From: Streptomyces sp. NBC_00708 | Lineage (GTDB): Bacteria; Actinomycetota; Actinomycetes; Streptomycetales; Streptomycetaceae | Direction: 5' to 3' | DNA: 64,000 nt | Assembly: GCA_036226585.1 (NCBI GenBank) | Contig: CP108997.1 | Span: 1 to 64,000, forward strand | Shown here: positions 53,390-62,936 of the stretch, in pieces | How positions within the stretch are numbered: the stretch's first letter is position 1 | Layout: every line of letters begins with the position of its first letter | Position numbers and translations under genes: made by a program | The notes under the pieces: generated by a model | What the model was told of the DNA's origin: nothing | What the model saw: the letters and a program-made list of their open reading frames with translations, nothing else | The model's database searches: none

Positions 53390-53575
53390 GACGAGACAGC
53401 CTCGACAGGATTCAGGTCGGGTGCATACGGCGTCAGCCGGACGGTGGTGAGCCAGTCGTGTTCGGCCTCGTACTGCTTCAGCCCTGCGGCCAGGTGGGTG
53501 TTGAGGTTGTCCCAGACGACGACGATCGGTCCGTCGAGCTGAATGTGTGCGCGCCAGGAGGTCGCGACTGTCCTG
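53390..53575 (-). pseudogene. IS630-family transposase fragment (second, unrelated copy)
   Basis: Reads TVATSWRAHIQLDGPIVVVW, then DNLNTHLAAGLKQY (catalytic Asp), then LTPYAPDLNPVEAVSSL (final Glu). About 60 codons survive. It differs from the copy at 7298-7648. Confidence 0.8.
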
Positions 53576-53843
53576 TCAGGAGAAGCTCTTGCGGGCGACC
53601 TTGAGCCTTTTTCATAGCATGGGACACCTGCTCATCGCAGGGCTGGTCACCGCGCAGTCGGCACACGAGTCTTGGCCCTGTTCTGGGCCGTACCGTCCGC
53701 CTGACTGACGTGCCGGCCGTTCGGCAGCGCGGAGACAGCCGGCCAGATTCCCGCGACGGACAGGCCCGGCCTTCCCGTGACCGTCCCGGCGGTTGATCGT
53801 TTCCCAATCGTACTGGCGGCCGGACCCGCAGAGGCCGACGAAC

Positions 53844-55211
53844 ATGGACAGGACGGCCAAGCTCATGCGTGTCGACAGGACGGCCTGCCCCGGTGAACCG
53901 CCCGTACCGCCCGGCCCGGAGGTATTCACGCACTCCCGCGCCCTGCGGTTCTGGCTCAACCCGGCCAACCTGGCGGCCCGCCTCGACCGGTCCGGCCCGG
54001 TCGTCCGGACCAGGACCGGCCCGGCGACCGCCTTCCAGGTCAACGACCCGTCGCTGCTGCGCAAGGTAGGCAGTGATGAGGACACCTTCCGGTTCTGGGG
54101 CCCGGACCCGAGCCTGCGCGACTTCAATGAGAACGGCGTGGTCGGCCTTGAGGGCGCCGCTCACCGGGAGCGGCGCGCCGTGATGAGGCCCGCGTTCGCC
54201 GCGTCCCGGCTCACCGCTCTCGGGCCCAGTGTCCAAACCTGCACCCGGCGCCTTCTCGCCGATCTGCCCGCGGACCGGCCGCTCGGCATCCAGGTGGAGA
54301 TGAGCCGGCTCGCCTGCGGCCTCGTCGTCAGCTGTGTCCTCAACAGCGAGCTCACTCCCGACACCTTGTCCGGGATCGCGGCCGCCCGTTCCACCCTGTC
54401 GGGTGGCACCTTCTGGCGCTACGCGCTCTCACCCTGGCCCTGGGTGCCCGTCCCCCGGCGCCGCGCCTGCCGCCGCGCGCTGGCAGAACTGGACGAGGCC
54501 GTCCGCCAGGTGCGAGCCCGGCACCGGCCCGCCCCGGACGGCCAGGACCTGGTGTCCCTGCTCGAAGGCGCCGCCCGCGGGAATCCCCACCTGGTGCACC
54601 GCGACATCCGTGCCCTGCTGATCGCCGGCATGGAGACCAGCGCGTCCACACTCGCCTGGGCCTGCTACGAACTGGGCCGCCACCCGCACTACCAGCAAGC
54701 GCTCCGGGACGAAGCCGACGCCGCACCCGATCCCAGCCGCCTCCAAGCACATCACCTTCCGCTCGCGACCGCCTTCGTCCAAGAAGTCACCCGCCTTCAC
54801 GGCATCCCGTTCCTGGTCCGCCGCACCCGCCACCAGACCTACCAGGGCGGTGTACGGATCCCGGCCGGGGCCGTGGTCACCCTGCCGCTGGGGGCCTTGC
54901 GCCGGGACAGGAACCGCTACCCTGACCCGAACGTGTTCGACCCGCAGCGCTGGCACCCCGACGCCGAGCCGAAAGCGGCCCCCGCCGCGCTTCTCGCCTA
55001 CGGCCTTGGTCCCCGGTACTGCCCCGGCGCGGCCGCGGCCGATGTCATGTTGCCCGTCGCCCTGGCAACCCTCGCAAGCACGCGCACGCTGCGCCCGGCA
55101 CGACCGGGCCGCAGGATCGGCGTGAGCCTTGAACTCACGCCGACACCCAGGGGCCTGACCATGTACGCCACACCATACGAACCTCGACCCGCCGGCCCCC
55201 GGGGGGTGTGA
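53844..55211 (+). CDS. Cytochrome P450
   Basis: 455 residues. The heme loop AYGLGPRYCPG has Cys393, with Tyr386 in place of the usual Phe. The I-helix AGMETSAST (261-269) supplies the acid/Thr pair region, and ExxR is Glu314-Arg317 (EVTRLHG). Length and layout fit soluble bacterial P450s of the CYP-type monooxygenases. No ferredoxin or reductase gene is adjacent, so electrons must come from partners elsewhere. The start at 53844 has AGAGG upstream. Substrate unknown; the gene is isolated from any biosynthetic cluster in view. Confidence 0.92.
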   Translation: MDRTAKLMRVDRTACPGEPPVPPGPEVFTHSRALRFWLNPANLAARLDRSGPVVRTRTGPATAFQVNDPSLLRKVGSDEDTFRFWGPDPSLRDFNENGVVGLEGAAHRERRAVMRPAFAASRLTALGPSVQTCTRRLLADLPADRPLGIQVEMSRLACGLVVSCVLNSELTPDTLSGIAAARSTLSGGTFWRYALSPWPWVPVPRRRACRRALAELDEAVRQVRARHRPAPDGQDLVSLLEGAARGNPHLVHRDIRALLIAGMETSASTLAWACYELGRHPHYQQALRDEADAAPDPSRLQAHHLPLATAFVQEVTRLHGIPFLVRRTRHQTYQGGVRIPAGAVVTLPLGALRRDRNRYPDPNVFDPQRWHPDAEPKAAPAALLAYGLGPRYCPGAAAADVMLPVALATLASTRTLRPARPGRRIGVSLELTPTPRGLTMYATPYEPRPAGPRGV

Positions 55212-55361
55212 GCGGCAACAGGAACCTGCACCACCAGGAGGTCCCTCTGCTGCTTCGTCGGGGCCGGCCGAAATCCCGCCCGCATCGGCCGCCACCTTGC
55301 CCTGCGGATGCGGGGTGCTGGCCCACAGCCCGCCAGGTTCGGCATCTACGGACATAGGCGC

Positions 55362-55517
55362 ATGCCTTATACGAAGGCGCTGCCGCTGGTGGAGCCCGCC
55401 GACGGTCAAGGTGTGGTGCCGTGCTTTCCCTCGCTGACCGAGCACCCGATGACCGAAGAGCAGGCCGGGACAGCCTCGTGGAGATTCAAGGCGCTCGGCG
55501 ACCCGGTCCGGCTGCGG
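55362..55517 (+). pseudogene. ArsR-family regulator, N-terminal fragment
   Basis: MPYTKALPLVEPADGQGVV, then EHPMTEEQAGTASWRFKALG and DPVRLR matches the start of arsenic-type ArsR regulators (FKALGDPVRLRLL). The sequence then switches frame and loses identity. The usual Cys-Cys is Pro-Cys here. Confidence 0.6.
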
Positions 55518-55711
55518 GCACAAACGCCGTCGACGCAGCCCGCAAGGCACGAGAAGCCATCTCCCAGCTCGTCGACGAGAGCTACAACAACGCGATCGCG
55601 TCCAGTGAGCGGCACATGGAGCAGAACGATCCCGGCTGGGGATCACCGCATGCACGCGTGGCTGGATGATCTGCCTGCGAGGAGTGATCCCGTGCGGTTC
55701 CGTATCCGCTC

Positions 55712-56527
55712 TCAGGCAGTGCCGCGCTTGAGGCCCAGGCCGCCACGGAACCCCATGTCGTCAGACCCCTCGGACACCGATGCGTCCGGGCGCCAGCGGT
55801 CGACGGGTACTACGCCCGGCTCCAGCAGTTCCAGTCCCGTGAAGAACTCCTCGATCTGCTTTTGTGTGCGCAGCACCACGGGCTTGGAGACTTTGTTCTG
55901 CCGGTAGAAGGCCGATGCCTCCGCTGCCCTGACGGGATCCGCGTCACCGCAGGCATGGGACAACGCGACATACGAGCCGGCCGGAAGAGCGTCCACGAGG
56001 ACCCGCAGGACACCCGCCGGGTCCTCGTCTTCGTCGAGGAAGTGCAGGATCGCGGCCAGTACCAGGCCCACCGGACGTGTCATGTCGAGTGTCCCGGTCA
56101 CCTCAGGCGATTCGAGTACCGCGCGCGGGTCACGCAGGTCGGCCTGCAGGTAGGTCGATCGGCCCTCGGGTGATATCGGGGTGAGCAGCGCCTCGGCATG
56201 CCGCAGCACCACGGGGTCGTTGTCCACGTAGACGATCCGAGCCGAGGGCACCAAGCCTTGAGCGATCTCGTGCAGGTTGGGCCGGGTGGGGATGCCAGTG
56301 CCGATGTCCAGGAACTGTGTGACACCGCCGTCTTTCACCATATGCCGTACAGCGCGCGCCATCCATGCCCGGTTCTGCTGCGCACTGCGCTGGATTTCCG
56401 GCCAGCGCTGGGCGATGCCCTCCGCGACGGCTTGGTCCACCGGGTAGTTGTCCTTGCCACCGAGGAGGCTGTCGTAGACCCGCGCCGGGTGCGGCTTTCC
56501 CTGTTCGAACGACCCATTGGGGAACAC
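55712..56527 (-). CDS. SAM-dependent methyltransferase (DUF574 type)
   Basis: 271 residues from the GTG at 56527 (AAGGAG immediately upstream); a GTG at 56551 is an alternative. KPHPARVYDSLLGGKDNYPV near the start and VTQFLDIGTGIPTRPNLHEI (SAM motif I) are the signature of the abundant Streptomyces DUF574 methyltransferases. VYVDNDPVVLRHAEALL and THE late QIEEFFTGLELLEPGVVPV follow. Substrate unknown. Monocistronic. Confidence 0.9.
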   Translation of the reverse strand: MFPNGSFEQGKPHPARVYDSLLGGKDNYPVDQAVAEGIAQRWPEIQRSAQQNRAWMARAVRHMVKDGGVTQFLDIGTGIPTRPNLHEIAQGLVPSARIVYVDNDPVVLRHAEALLTPISPEGRSTYLQADLRDPRAVLESPEVTGTLDMTRPVGLVLAAILHFLDEDEDPAGVLRVLVDALPAGSYVALSHACGDADPVRAAEASAFYRQNKVSKPVVLRTQKQIEEFFTGLELLEPGVVPVDRWRPDASVSEGSDDMGFRGGLGLKRGTA

Positions 56528-56598
56528 ACGATCTCCTTCACGCGATGGCACGTTCGGTTCACACAACAACGCTCTGGCCAGAGCCATTTGAGCATACT

Positions 56599-56862
56599 GT
56601 GGGGCCGGGTCTGGTCCGCGTGGCTGTGCGGCAACCGCCTCGTGGCCGAGCGGCGCGAGGTCCTGGGCCAGTTCGCAGGCAGCATCGACGCCGCCGGGTG
56701 CAGGGTCCACCGCGCCTTCCTCGCCTCAGTGCGCGTCCTCGGGGGGGCGTCGACACCACCGACGAGCGGGGGACGACTCGATCTGCTTCGCGGACACCCG
56801 TGGCTCCCAGGTGGAGATCGTGCAGAACATCGGCCGGGTTCTCAGACCACGGAGGTGAGGCA
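56599..56862 (+). pseudogene. Fragment of a second terminal-helicase-like gene
   Basis: WGRVWSAWLCGNRLVAERRE, then VLGQFAGSIDAAGCRVHRAF aligns with VWANWLCGDHEPDHRRQVLA of the helicase at 524. After a frameshift near 56750, DDSICFADTRGSQVEIVQNI and GRVLRPR match motif VI of that protein. About 85 codons remain, all from the second helicase domain. Confidence 0.7.
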
Positions 56863-57546
56863 CGCGCTCGCCTTCCACCGCTTGCGCAGCTGCGCGAGCG
56901 GCCAGCGCACTTCGGCGCGGCGGGAGTTTGCACCGACGGTCTCCCTTCCCGGGTGACGATGAGTGTGACGCACTCGGCCAGGGCGTGAGACATGCCCAAC
57001 GCGGCAGAGCAGGGAACCGACAGGGCTCCGGTGTTGCTGAGTTGAGACGTCGAAGCTTTCTCAAGGGCATGCGAGCCCTGTCCGTTGCGCACTCCGATGC
57101 CACGCCGCCCGCGACCCGATCAGTGGCCACGCTGAAATCGCTCAGTGCTGCCGATATGTCGTTCCTGCCTTAGCGGCGGGTGCTGGAACGGAGCGATAGC
57201 CACCGCGTCGGCCCCCGGCCACTGGGTCTTCTTCAACCTCTCCCTGCGCCAACTGCCCAGTTTCAGTGGCGGGTTGGAGTGCTTCCATCACTTGAGCCGT
57301 ATCCACCATGGAGAGACCATGGCGAGAAGGCTCAGGGGCCGGTCGTCAGGTCGTGCGCTTGAGGTCGGCCCAGGAGGTCGCTCCTACACGTCCGTAGGTA
57401 GACGAGCCCGACCGGGGCGGGCGTGGATGGCAACCGTTCATCCGCTCTTCACCCTGCCGGTTGAGGGACGTGAGCCCGGGGACTGTTGGCGTGTGCATGC
57501 TCTGACCGCACCGCCACCGTCGTCACCCCCTCACCGGAGGTCTGCA
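56863..57546. other. 684-base stretch without a supported gene
   Basis: Frames are short and low in quality. A Ser/Ala-rich plus-strand run near 57060-57170 has no family pattern. The last 20 bases include GGAGG for the next gene. Confidence 0.45.
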
Positions 57547-58434
57547 GTGCCCGGCAGAAACGTGTACCGCCGCAGTCGTGCCGTCGTGGCCGCCGCTCTC
57601 GCGTTCACCGCGGCAGCGGCCGGGATCTGGACCGGCTTCGCCGGCTCGGCGCCCGCGCACGCCGCGGGGGCCGTCCCGACCCCGGACCACGTCGTGGTCG
57701 TGGTCTTCGAGAACCACGCGTACAGCCAGGTGATCGGCTCCTCCAGCGCTCCCTACATCAACTCGCTCAAGACGGGCGGGGCCAACCTCTCCCAGTCGTA
57801 CGCCGAGACGCACCCGAGCCAGCCGAACTACTTCGCCCTGTTCTCCGGCTCCACGCAGGGGATCACGGACGACGGCTGCTACACACCCGGCTTCTCCTCC
57901 GCGCCGAACCTCGCCTCCGAGCTGATCGCCAAGGGCAAGACCTGGGGCAGCTACAACGAGACGCTGCCCAGCCAGGGGTCGACGACCTGCAGCAGCGGCG
58001 ACTACGCCCGCAAGCACAACCCCTGGTTCGGCTTCAGCAACGTCCCCACGTCCAGCGCCAAGACGTTCGCGCAGTTCCCGACGGACTACTCGACGCTCCC
58101 CCAGGTCTCCTTCGTCGTCCCGAACCTGTGCAGCGACATGCACGACTGCTCGGTGTCCACCGGTGACACCTGGCTGAAGAACAAGCTCGGCGCCTACGCC
58201 ACCTGGGCCAAGACCCACAACAGCCTCCTCGTCGTCACCTTCGACGAGGACAACCGGCTCGCCGGGAACAAGATCCCGACGGTCCTCTACGGCCAGCAGG
58301 TGACCCCGGGGTCCTCCTCGGCCACCACCTACAACCACTACGACCTGCTGCGGACGCTGGAGGACATGCACGGCCTCACGCACGCCGGCAACGCGGCCTC
58401 CGCCAAGGACATCACGGGCATCTGGACGTCCTGA
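57547..58434 (+). CDS. Secreted phosphoesterase (acid phosphatase/phospholipase C-like)
   Basis: 295 residues from the GTG at 57547 (GGAGG upstream). Signal peptide: RRSRAVVAAALAFTAAAAG, cleavage near AHA (about 40). The mature protein reads HVVVVVFENHAYSQVIGS, then THPSQPNYFALFSGST, then SLLVVTFDEDNR and NHYDLLRTLEDMHGL. These are the metal-binding blocks of the PF04185 phosphoesterase family (ENHxY, TFDExD, NHY). It is probably exported to release phosphate from organic esters. First gene of a tightly coupled three-gene operon. Confidence 0.9.
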   Translation: MPGRNVYRRSRAVVAAALAFTAAAAGIWTGFAGSAPAHAAGAVPTPDHVVVVVFENHAYSQVIGSSSAPYINSLKTGGANLSQSYAETHPSQPNYFALFSGSTQGITDDGCYTPGFSSAPNLASELIAKGKTWGSYNETLPSQGSTTCSSGDYARKHNPWFGFSNVPTSSAKTFAQFPTDYSTLPQVSFVVPNLCSDMHDCSVSTGDTWLKNKLGAYATWAKTHNSLLVVTFDEDNRLAGNKIPTVLYGQQVTPGSSSATTYNHYDLLRTLEDMHGLTHAGNAASAKDITGIWTS

Positions 58435-58435
58435 C

Positions 58436-59836
58436 ATGTACGTAGCGGACAGCCGCGCCGGCACGCCCGAGACCCCGGCGGCGGCCCCGTCCGCGGACAG
58501 CGCCGCCCGGCCCCTCGCCGGGCGGCGCCGTCCCGCGGTCGCGCCCACGGTGCTGGCCCTCGGCGCGGTCAGCCTGATCACCGACGTCTCCTCCGAGATG
58601 GTGACGGCGGTGCTGCCGCTGTACCTGGTGGCGGGCCTCGGCCTGTCCCCGCTGGGGTTCGGGCTCCTCGACGGGATCTACAACGGCTTCTCGGCCCTGG
58701 TCCGCCTCGTCGGCGGACACCTCGCCGACCGGGGAGGCGGGCGCCACAAGTGGGTGGCGGGGGCCGGGTACGCGCTCTCGGCGGCCTGCAAACCCCTGCT
58801 CCTGGTGGCGCAGACGCTGACCCCCATCGGCCTGATCCTCGCAGCCGACCGCACCGGCAAGGGCCTGCGCACCGCTCCGCGCGACGCCCTCATCTCCCTG
58901 TCGAGCACGCCGGAGAACCGCGGCCGGGCCTTCGGCGTGCACCGCGCGCTGGACACGGCGGGCGCCCTGCTCGGCCCCCTCGTCGCCTTCCTGATCCTCC
59001 GCGCCACCGTCGACGGCTACGACGCCGTGTTCACGGTGAGCTTCTGCGTGGCCGTGGTGGGCGTGCTGGTGCTGGTGCTGTTCGTACCGGGGGGTGCGGG
59101 CACGAAGGACGGCACCGGGCGGCCGACAGGTACCGATGCCGATGCCGCTACGGGCCGAGCCGGGGAGCCCGGAGCCGAAGCTCCGGCCCTCCCTGCCATC
59201 CCCGCCCCCGCACCGCGCCGCACCCACACCCCCACCCTGCGTGCTGCCCTGGCTCTCCTCCACCGCCCGGAGCTGCGGCGCATCACGGTGTGCGCGCTGC
59301 TGCTCGGGCTCGCCACGGTCAGTGACTCCTTCGTGTTCCTGCTCCTCCAGCGGCGCCTCGGGGTGCCGGACCGCTGGTTCGCGCTGCTGCCCCTCGGCAC
59401 CGCAGCCGCTTTCCTCCTCCTCGCCGTCCCGCTCGGCCGGCTCGCGGACCGGGCCGGCCGATGGCGGGTGTTCCTCGGCGGACACGGCGCCCTGCTCCTC
59501 GCGTACGCCCTGCTGCTCAGCTCCTGGCAGGGCACGGCGGCGGCCTGTGCCGTACTGCTCCTGCACGGCGGTTTCTACGCGGCGACCGACGGCGTGCTGA
59601 TGGCGGCCGCCTCGGACAGCGTGCCGCGCGAGCTGCGTTCGTCCGGGCTCGCGCTCGTCCAGACGGGCCAGGCGCTGGCCCGTTTCGCGTGCTCGCTCGG
59701 CTTCGGCGCGGCCTGGACGGCGTGGGGCGACCGGACGGCGCTCGCGGCGTCGGCCGTCCTGCTCGCCCTGTGCGCCGTGTTCGCGCTGTGCCTCCGCCCG
59801 ATCCGCCCCACCACCCCCTCAGAAGGCCTCGTATGA
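58436..59836 (+). CDS. MFS transporter
   Basis: 466 residues starting one base after the phosphoesterase stop. About twelve hydrophobic segments are present, with FGLLDGIYNGFSALVRLVGG and DRTGKGLRTAPRDALIS (a conserved loop of this MFS branch), and a long Ala/Pro/Arg linker at about 205-260 between halves. LIPID-like or drug substrates cannot be told apart from sequence. Its stop overlaps the next ATG (ATGA). Confidence 0.9.
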   Translation: MYVADSRAGTPETPAAAPSADSAARPLAGRRRPAVAPTVLALGAVSLITDVSSEMVTAVLPLYLVAGLGLSPLGFGLLDGIYNGFSALVRLVGGHLADRGGGRHKWVAGAGYALSAACKPLLLVAQTLTPIGLILAADRTGKGLRTAPRDALISLSSTPENRGRAFGVHRALDTAGALLGPLVAFLILRATVDGYDAVFTVSFCVAVVGVLVLVLFVPGGAGTKDGTGRPTGTDADAATGRAGEPGAEAPALPAIPAPAPRRTHTPTLRAALALLHRPELRRITVCALLLGLATVSDSFVFLLLQRRLGVPDRWFALLPLGTAAAFLLLAVPLGRLADRAGRWRVFLGGHGALLLAYALLLSSWQGTAAACAVLLLHGGFYAATDGVLMAAASDSVPRELRSSGLALVQTGQALARFACSLGFGAAWTAWGDRTALAASAVLLALCAVFALCLRPIRPTTPSEGLV

Positions 59837-60852
59837 CGCTGCGCAACCGCATCCTGGTCCTGGTCTGTGCCCTGGTCGTCCTCGCGGGCGTCGCGGTGGC
59901 CTCCGTGCTGCACGCCTCGGCGCGCGCGGACCGCAGGAACCAGGCCCGGCCGGGCGGCCCCCGGATCACCGCCGGGCCGGTGTCGCTGACCGCGTCCCGG
60001 CGGCTGGTGTTCCGCAACATGGCGTGGGGGCCGCACCGCGACGAGCTGACGTCCGTCCCGGCGTCGGACCCGTCGAGCCCGCGGGTCGCGTCGAAGGTCA
60101 AGTGCCTCCGCTTCCACGCCGCTTCGGGCACCGGCGTGTGCCTCCAGGCGAAACACGGCGCTGTCCAGGAGACCTACCGGGCGGTGATCCTCGACGCCGG
60201 GCTGCGCGAGCGGGCCCGCTACGACGTGCCGGGGATCCCGTCCCGTGCCCGGGTCTCACCCAGCGGGCGGTACGCGGCCTGGACGGCGTTCGTCGGCGGC
60301 GACTCCTACGCGGGCACGAACTTCTCGACGCGGGCGGCCATCGTCGACACCCGCACGGGGCGGTTGACGCCGTCGCTGGAGGCGTACCGCGTGATCAAGG
60401 ACGGCCGGACCCATCACGCTGCGGACGTCAACTTCTGGGGCGTGACGTTTGCTTCGGACGACCGCACCTTCTACGCCACGATGGCCACGCACGGCTCGAC
60501 CTATCTGGTCCGCGGCGACCTGCGGGCCCACACCGTCACCACCGTGCACACCAACGTCGAGTGCCCGTCCCTCTCCCCCGACGGCACGCGCGTCGCCTAC
60601 AAGAAGCGCGTCAAGGGCCTCCCGGCGGACGCCCCGTGGCACCTGTACGTCCTCGACCTCCGCACCGGCCACGAAACGGCCCTGGCGGAACCCCGCAGCG
60701 TCGACGACCAGGCGGTCTGGCACGACGACCACACCCTGACCTACGCCCTGCCGGGCGACTACGGAGCCGACCTCTACACGATCCCGTCCGACGGCACGGG
60801 CACACCCCGACGCATCAGCACGGCGGCAGTGTCTCCGGCGTACATCGGCTGA
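59833..60852 (+). CDS. Membrane-anchored TolB/WD40-like beta-propeller protein
   Basis: 339 residues from the ATG at 59833, overlapping the MFS stop. An N-terminal membrane anchor (ILVLVCALVVLAGVAVASV) is followed by propeller strands with SPSGRYAAWTAFVGG, FASDDRTFYATMATHG, SLSPDGTRVAYKKRV and HDDHTLTYALPGDYG. PD40-type repeats (SPDGTRVAY) are typical of TolB-like proteins. It may help the exported phosphoesterase or the MFS protein at the cell surface. A strong hairpin follows. Confidence 0.85.
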   Translation: MTLRNRILVLVCALVVLAGVAVASVLHASARADRRNQARPGGPRITAGPVSLTASRRLVFRNMAWGPHRDELTSVPASDPSSPRVASKVKCLRFHAASGTGVCLQAKHGAVQETYRAVILDAGLRERARYDVPGIPSRARVSPSGRYAAWTAFVGGDSYAGTNFSTRAAIVDTRTGRLTPSLEAYRVIKDGRTHHAADVNFWGVTFASDDRTFYATMATHGSTYLVRGDLRAHTVTTVHTNVECPSLSPDGTRVAYKKRVKGLPADAPWHLYVLDLRTGHETALAEPRSVDDQAVWHDDHTLTYALPGDYGADLYTIPSDGTGTPRRISTAAVSPAYIG

Positions 60853-60863
60853 GCGAACCGGTC

Positions 60864-60905
60864 ACACCGCAGGGCCGACGTCGATGATCGTCGGCCCTGC
60901 GGTGT
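60864..60905 (+). terminator. 16-bp perfect hairpin after the phosphoesterase operon
   Basis: Bases 60864-60879 pair exactly with 60890-60905 around a 10-base loop, starting 12 bases past the TolB-like stop. It is a strong factor-independent-like terminator without a long T tract. Confidence 0.8.
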
Positions 60906-61112
60906 CGTTTGTGGGGCGGCGCCCGTGAAAGCCCCACACCACGTGCCCCTGCAGCACCGGAAGGTCTTCCGCAGCTCGAACCCCGTGACCTCGTTGCGGT
61001 ATTCCTCCTACTCCGACTTCTTGTTGGGACGGCCCCCGGTACCGCATCCGCACGGAGCGGTTCGAGGCCGCATTCCTGCCGGATGCACGGTTGCCCGGGT
61101 CGACGTCCTGTT

Positions 61113-61355
61113 GAAGCGGTGGGCCAGATCGCGCCCGAGGCATGGCCGCAGGACGGGTCACCCAACGCCCACCTACTGACACTTCTCGAGGTCGAAGACC
61201 TGGCCAATGAGGTCAAGGCCCGAGGCGCCGGCGGCATGTCGCTCTGGAGCGTGTACAAGCAGCCCAAGCCCGGCACACCCAGTGCCCGGGAGGTCTCCCG
61301 GACCATCTGCGACGCCCTGGACCTGGGCGACAGTACACAGCCGTGGGCGTGGTGA
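61113..61355 (+). pseudogene. C-terminal fragment of a secreted glycosidase-like protein
   Basis: GQIAPEAWPQDGSPNAHLLT, then EDLANEVKARGAGGMSLWSV, then KPGTPSAREVSRTICDALDL and a stop has the feel of a GH18/chitinase-like tail (G-x-GGLMLW-x-V). No start or catalytic core is present. Confidence 0.35.
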
Positions 61356-61681
61356 TGGGGCATCACGAAAATGGATCTGCATCGGACCGCCCTCGCGGTC
61401 GGGATGAGCTGTTCGACGAAGGCGCCGCGCAGAGCCGGGCCGAGGTCGGGGGCGCCCCGAGCCCGACCGCCGGCGCCGCGTTCCTGTGTGCTGGCCCCGA
61501 CCATCGGTGCGGCGCGCCTGTACTGAGTCCGCTGACCCGGTGCCGACCCGACGCCACCCGCGCCGACTCTGGGGGCCCGGTCCTGGCCTGCCGCCGGGGT
61601 CAGCGTTTGGGTAACGTCTTACCTGCGCTTTCGGGGGTTTGGGTCGGCGATTGGGTCGGGGGCTGAACAGCATTCACGGCA
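61356..61681. other. Intergenic stretch, nothing recognised
   Basis: GC-rich with short frames only. A GGGTTTGGGTCGG-like run near 61640 was checked as a possible attachment site, but no integrase or partner repeat was found. Confidence 0.45.
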
Positions 61682-61954
61682 TCACCTGAACGGGCGTTGT
61701 CGTGAATGGAAGACGGGTCGGTGCCCCCCGTAGTAGTAGTTCTCGCCCGAGCGGAAGAAGTAGGCCAGCAGGACTCGTTTCACGTTGCTTCCGCTCGTCG
61801 TCGCGCACTGGGAGGCGGCGGGGTGCTGGAACGCGGTGAGGGCGGTGAGCAACCTGCCAGGGGGCCTGCCCAAAGCGGCTGTTGCGGTCAGCGGTGCTCC
61901 GCGCAGGACGGTGTGCCGGCCGGGCAGGGCGCCGTGGTGCTGTGGCGTGATCAT
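61682..61954 (-). pseudogene. Flavodoxin-like Tat lipoprotein, truncated
   Basis: The N-terminus GRHTVLRGAPLTATAALGRP resembles a Tat signal with one Arg changed to His. It then continues SNVKRVLLAYFFRSGENYYYGG, shortened here as VKRVLLAYFFRSG then ENYYYGG, matching the FMN-binding start of Streptomyces flavodoxins. It ends after ~90 codons in unrelated sequence. It lies 95 bases after the aldo/keto reductase stop on the same strand. Confidence 0.6.
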
Positions 61955-62049
61955 GGTGGGCGGCTCCCGGTGAACCGTGGCGGCCGGGCGGGTGCCCCGG
62001 GCATTCGCCTTGAGGACACTCGCGGCCGGCGAGGGGCAGGTCGAGGCGT

Positions 62050-62901
62050 TCAGCTCCCCAGGCGGCGCGCTGCGAGCCAGGTGACCATTTCGGGGTCGTG
62101 GTGGTCGAAGAACAGGGTGCTGCCGGTGTCGAGGGTGGCGATGGCTGCCATCTGCTCGTCGGTGAGTTCGAAGTCGAAGACGTCGATGTTCTCGGTCATG
62201 CGCTCGGCGCGCACGGACTTGGGGATGGCGACGACGCCGCGCTGGGTGAGCCAGCGGAGCACGACCTGGGCGACGGACTTGCCGTACTCCTTGCCGATCC
62301 CGGCGAGGAGCGGGTTGTGGAACAGGTCGTTCTTGCCTTCGGCGAAGCCGCCCCAGGACTGGATCTGCACGCCGTGCTCGCGCATGAGGTCCTGGTAGCC
62401 GGCGCGCTGGAAGAAGGGGTGGGTCTCGATCTGGTTGACCTGCGGGGTGATCTCGTTGTTGATGATCAGGTCGGTCAGCCGGTCGGGGTAGAAGTTGGCT
62501 ACGCCGATCGCCTTCGCGAGGCCCTCGCGGTTGAGGGCTTCCATGGCGCGCCACTGGCCGTAGACATCGCCGAAGGGCTGGTGCATGAGGTACAGGTCGA
62601 GGTGGTCCAGGCCGAGCTTGGTCAGGGACGTCTCGAACGCGCGGCGGGTGTTGTCCTGGGCGGGGGCGTCCTGGACCCACAGCTTGGTGGTGACGAACAG
62701 TTCCTCGCGCGGGATGCCGCTGGAGGCGATGGCGCGGCCGACGGCTTCTTCGTTGCCGTAGGCGGCGGCGGTGTCCAGCAGGCGGTAGCCGGCGGCCAGG
62801 GCCTCGGAGACGGCGCGCTCGGTGTCCTCGGCGGGGATCTGGTAGACGCCGAAGCCGAGGAGCGGCATCTCGACGCCGTTGTTGAGGGTGACGGTCTGCA
62901 T
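62050..62901 (-). CDS. Aldo/keto reductase
   Basis: 283 residues from the ATG at 62901 (AAGGACATC upstream); a GTG at 62919 is an alternative. The catalytic tetrad is visible: Asp and Tyr in [11 protein letters not shown], Lys in VTTKLWV and His in YLMHQP. NADPH-binding [15 protein letters not shown] is near the C-terminus. It belongs to the 2,5-diketo-gluconate reductase-like AKR group. It follows the alcohol dehydrogenase gene by 35 bases on the same strand and is probably co-transcribed. Confidence 0.93.
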   Translation of the reverse strand: MQTVTLNNGVEMPLLGFGVYQIPAEDTERAVSEALAAGYRLLDTAAAYGNEEAVGRAIASSGIPREELFVTTKLWVQDAPAQDNTRRAFETSLTKLGLDHLDLYLMHQPFGDVYGQWRAMEALNREGLAKAIGVANFYPDRLTDLIINNEITPQVNQIETHPFFQRAGYQDLMREHGVQIQSWGGFAEGKNDLFHNPLLAGIGKEYGKSVAQVVLRWLTQRGVVAIPKSVRAERMTENIDVFDFELTDEQMAAIATLDTGSTLFFDHHDPEMVTWLAARRLGS

Positions 62902-62936
62902 GAGAGGGATGTCCTTCACGGTATGGGGGTGGGTGG

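Noticed and set aside
61600..61681. Possible phage or ICE attachment site near GGGTTTGGGTCGG
   Set aside because: No integrase gene, tRNA or matching second repeat in the window.
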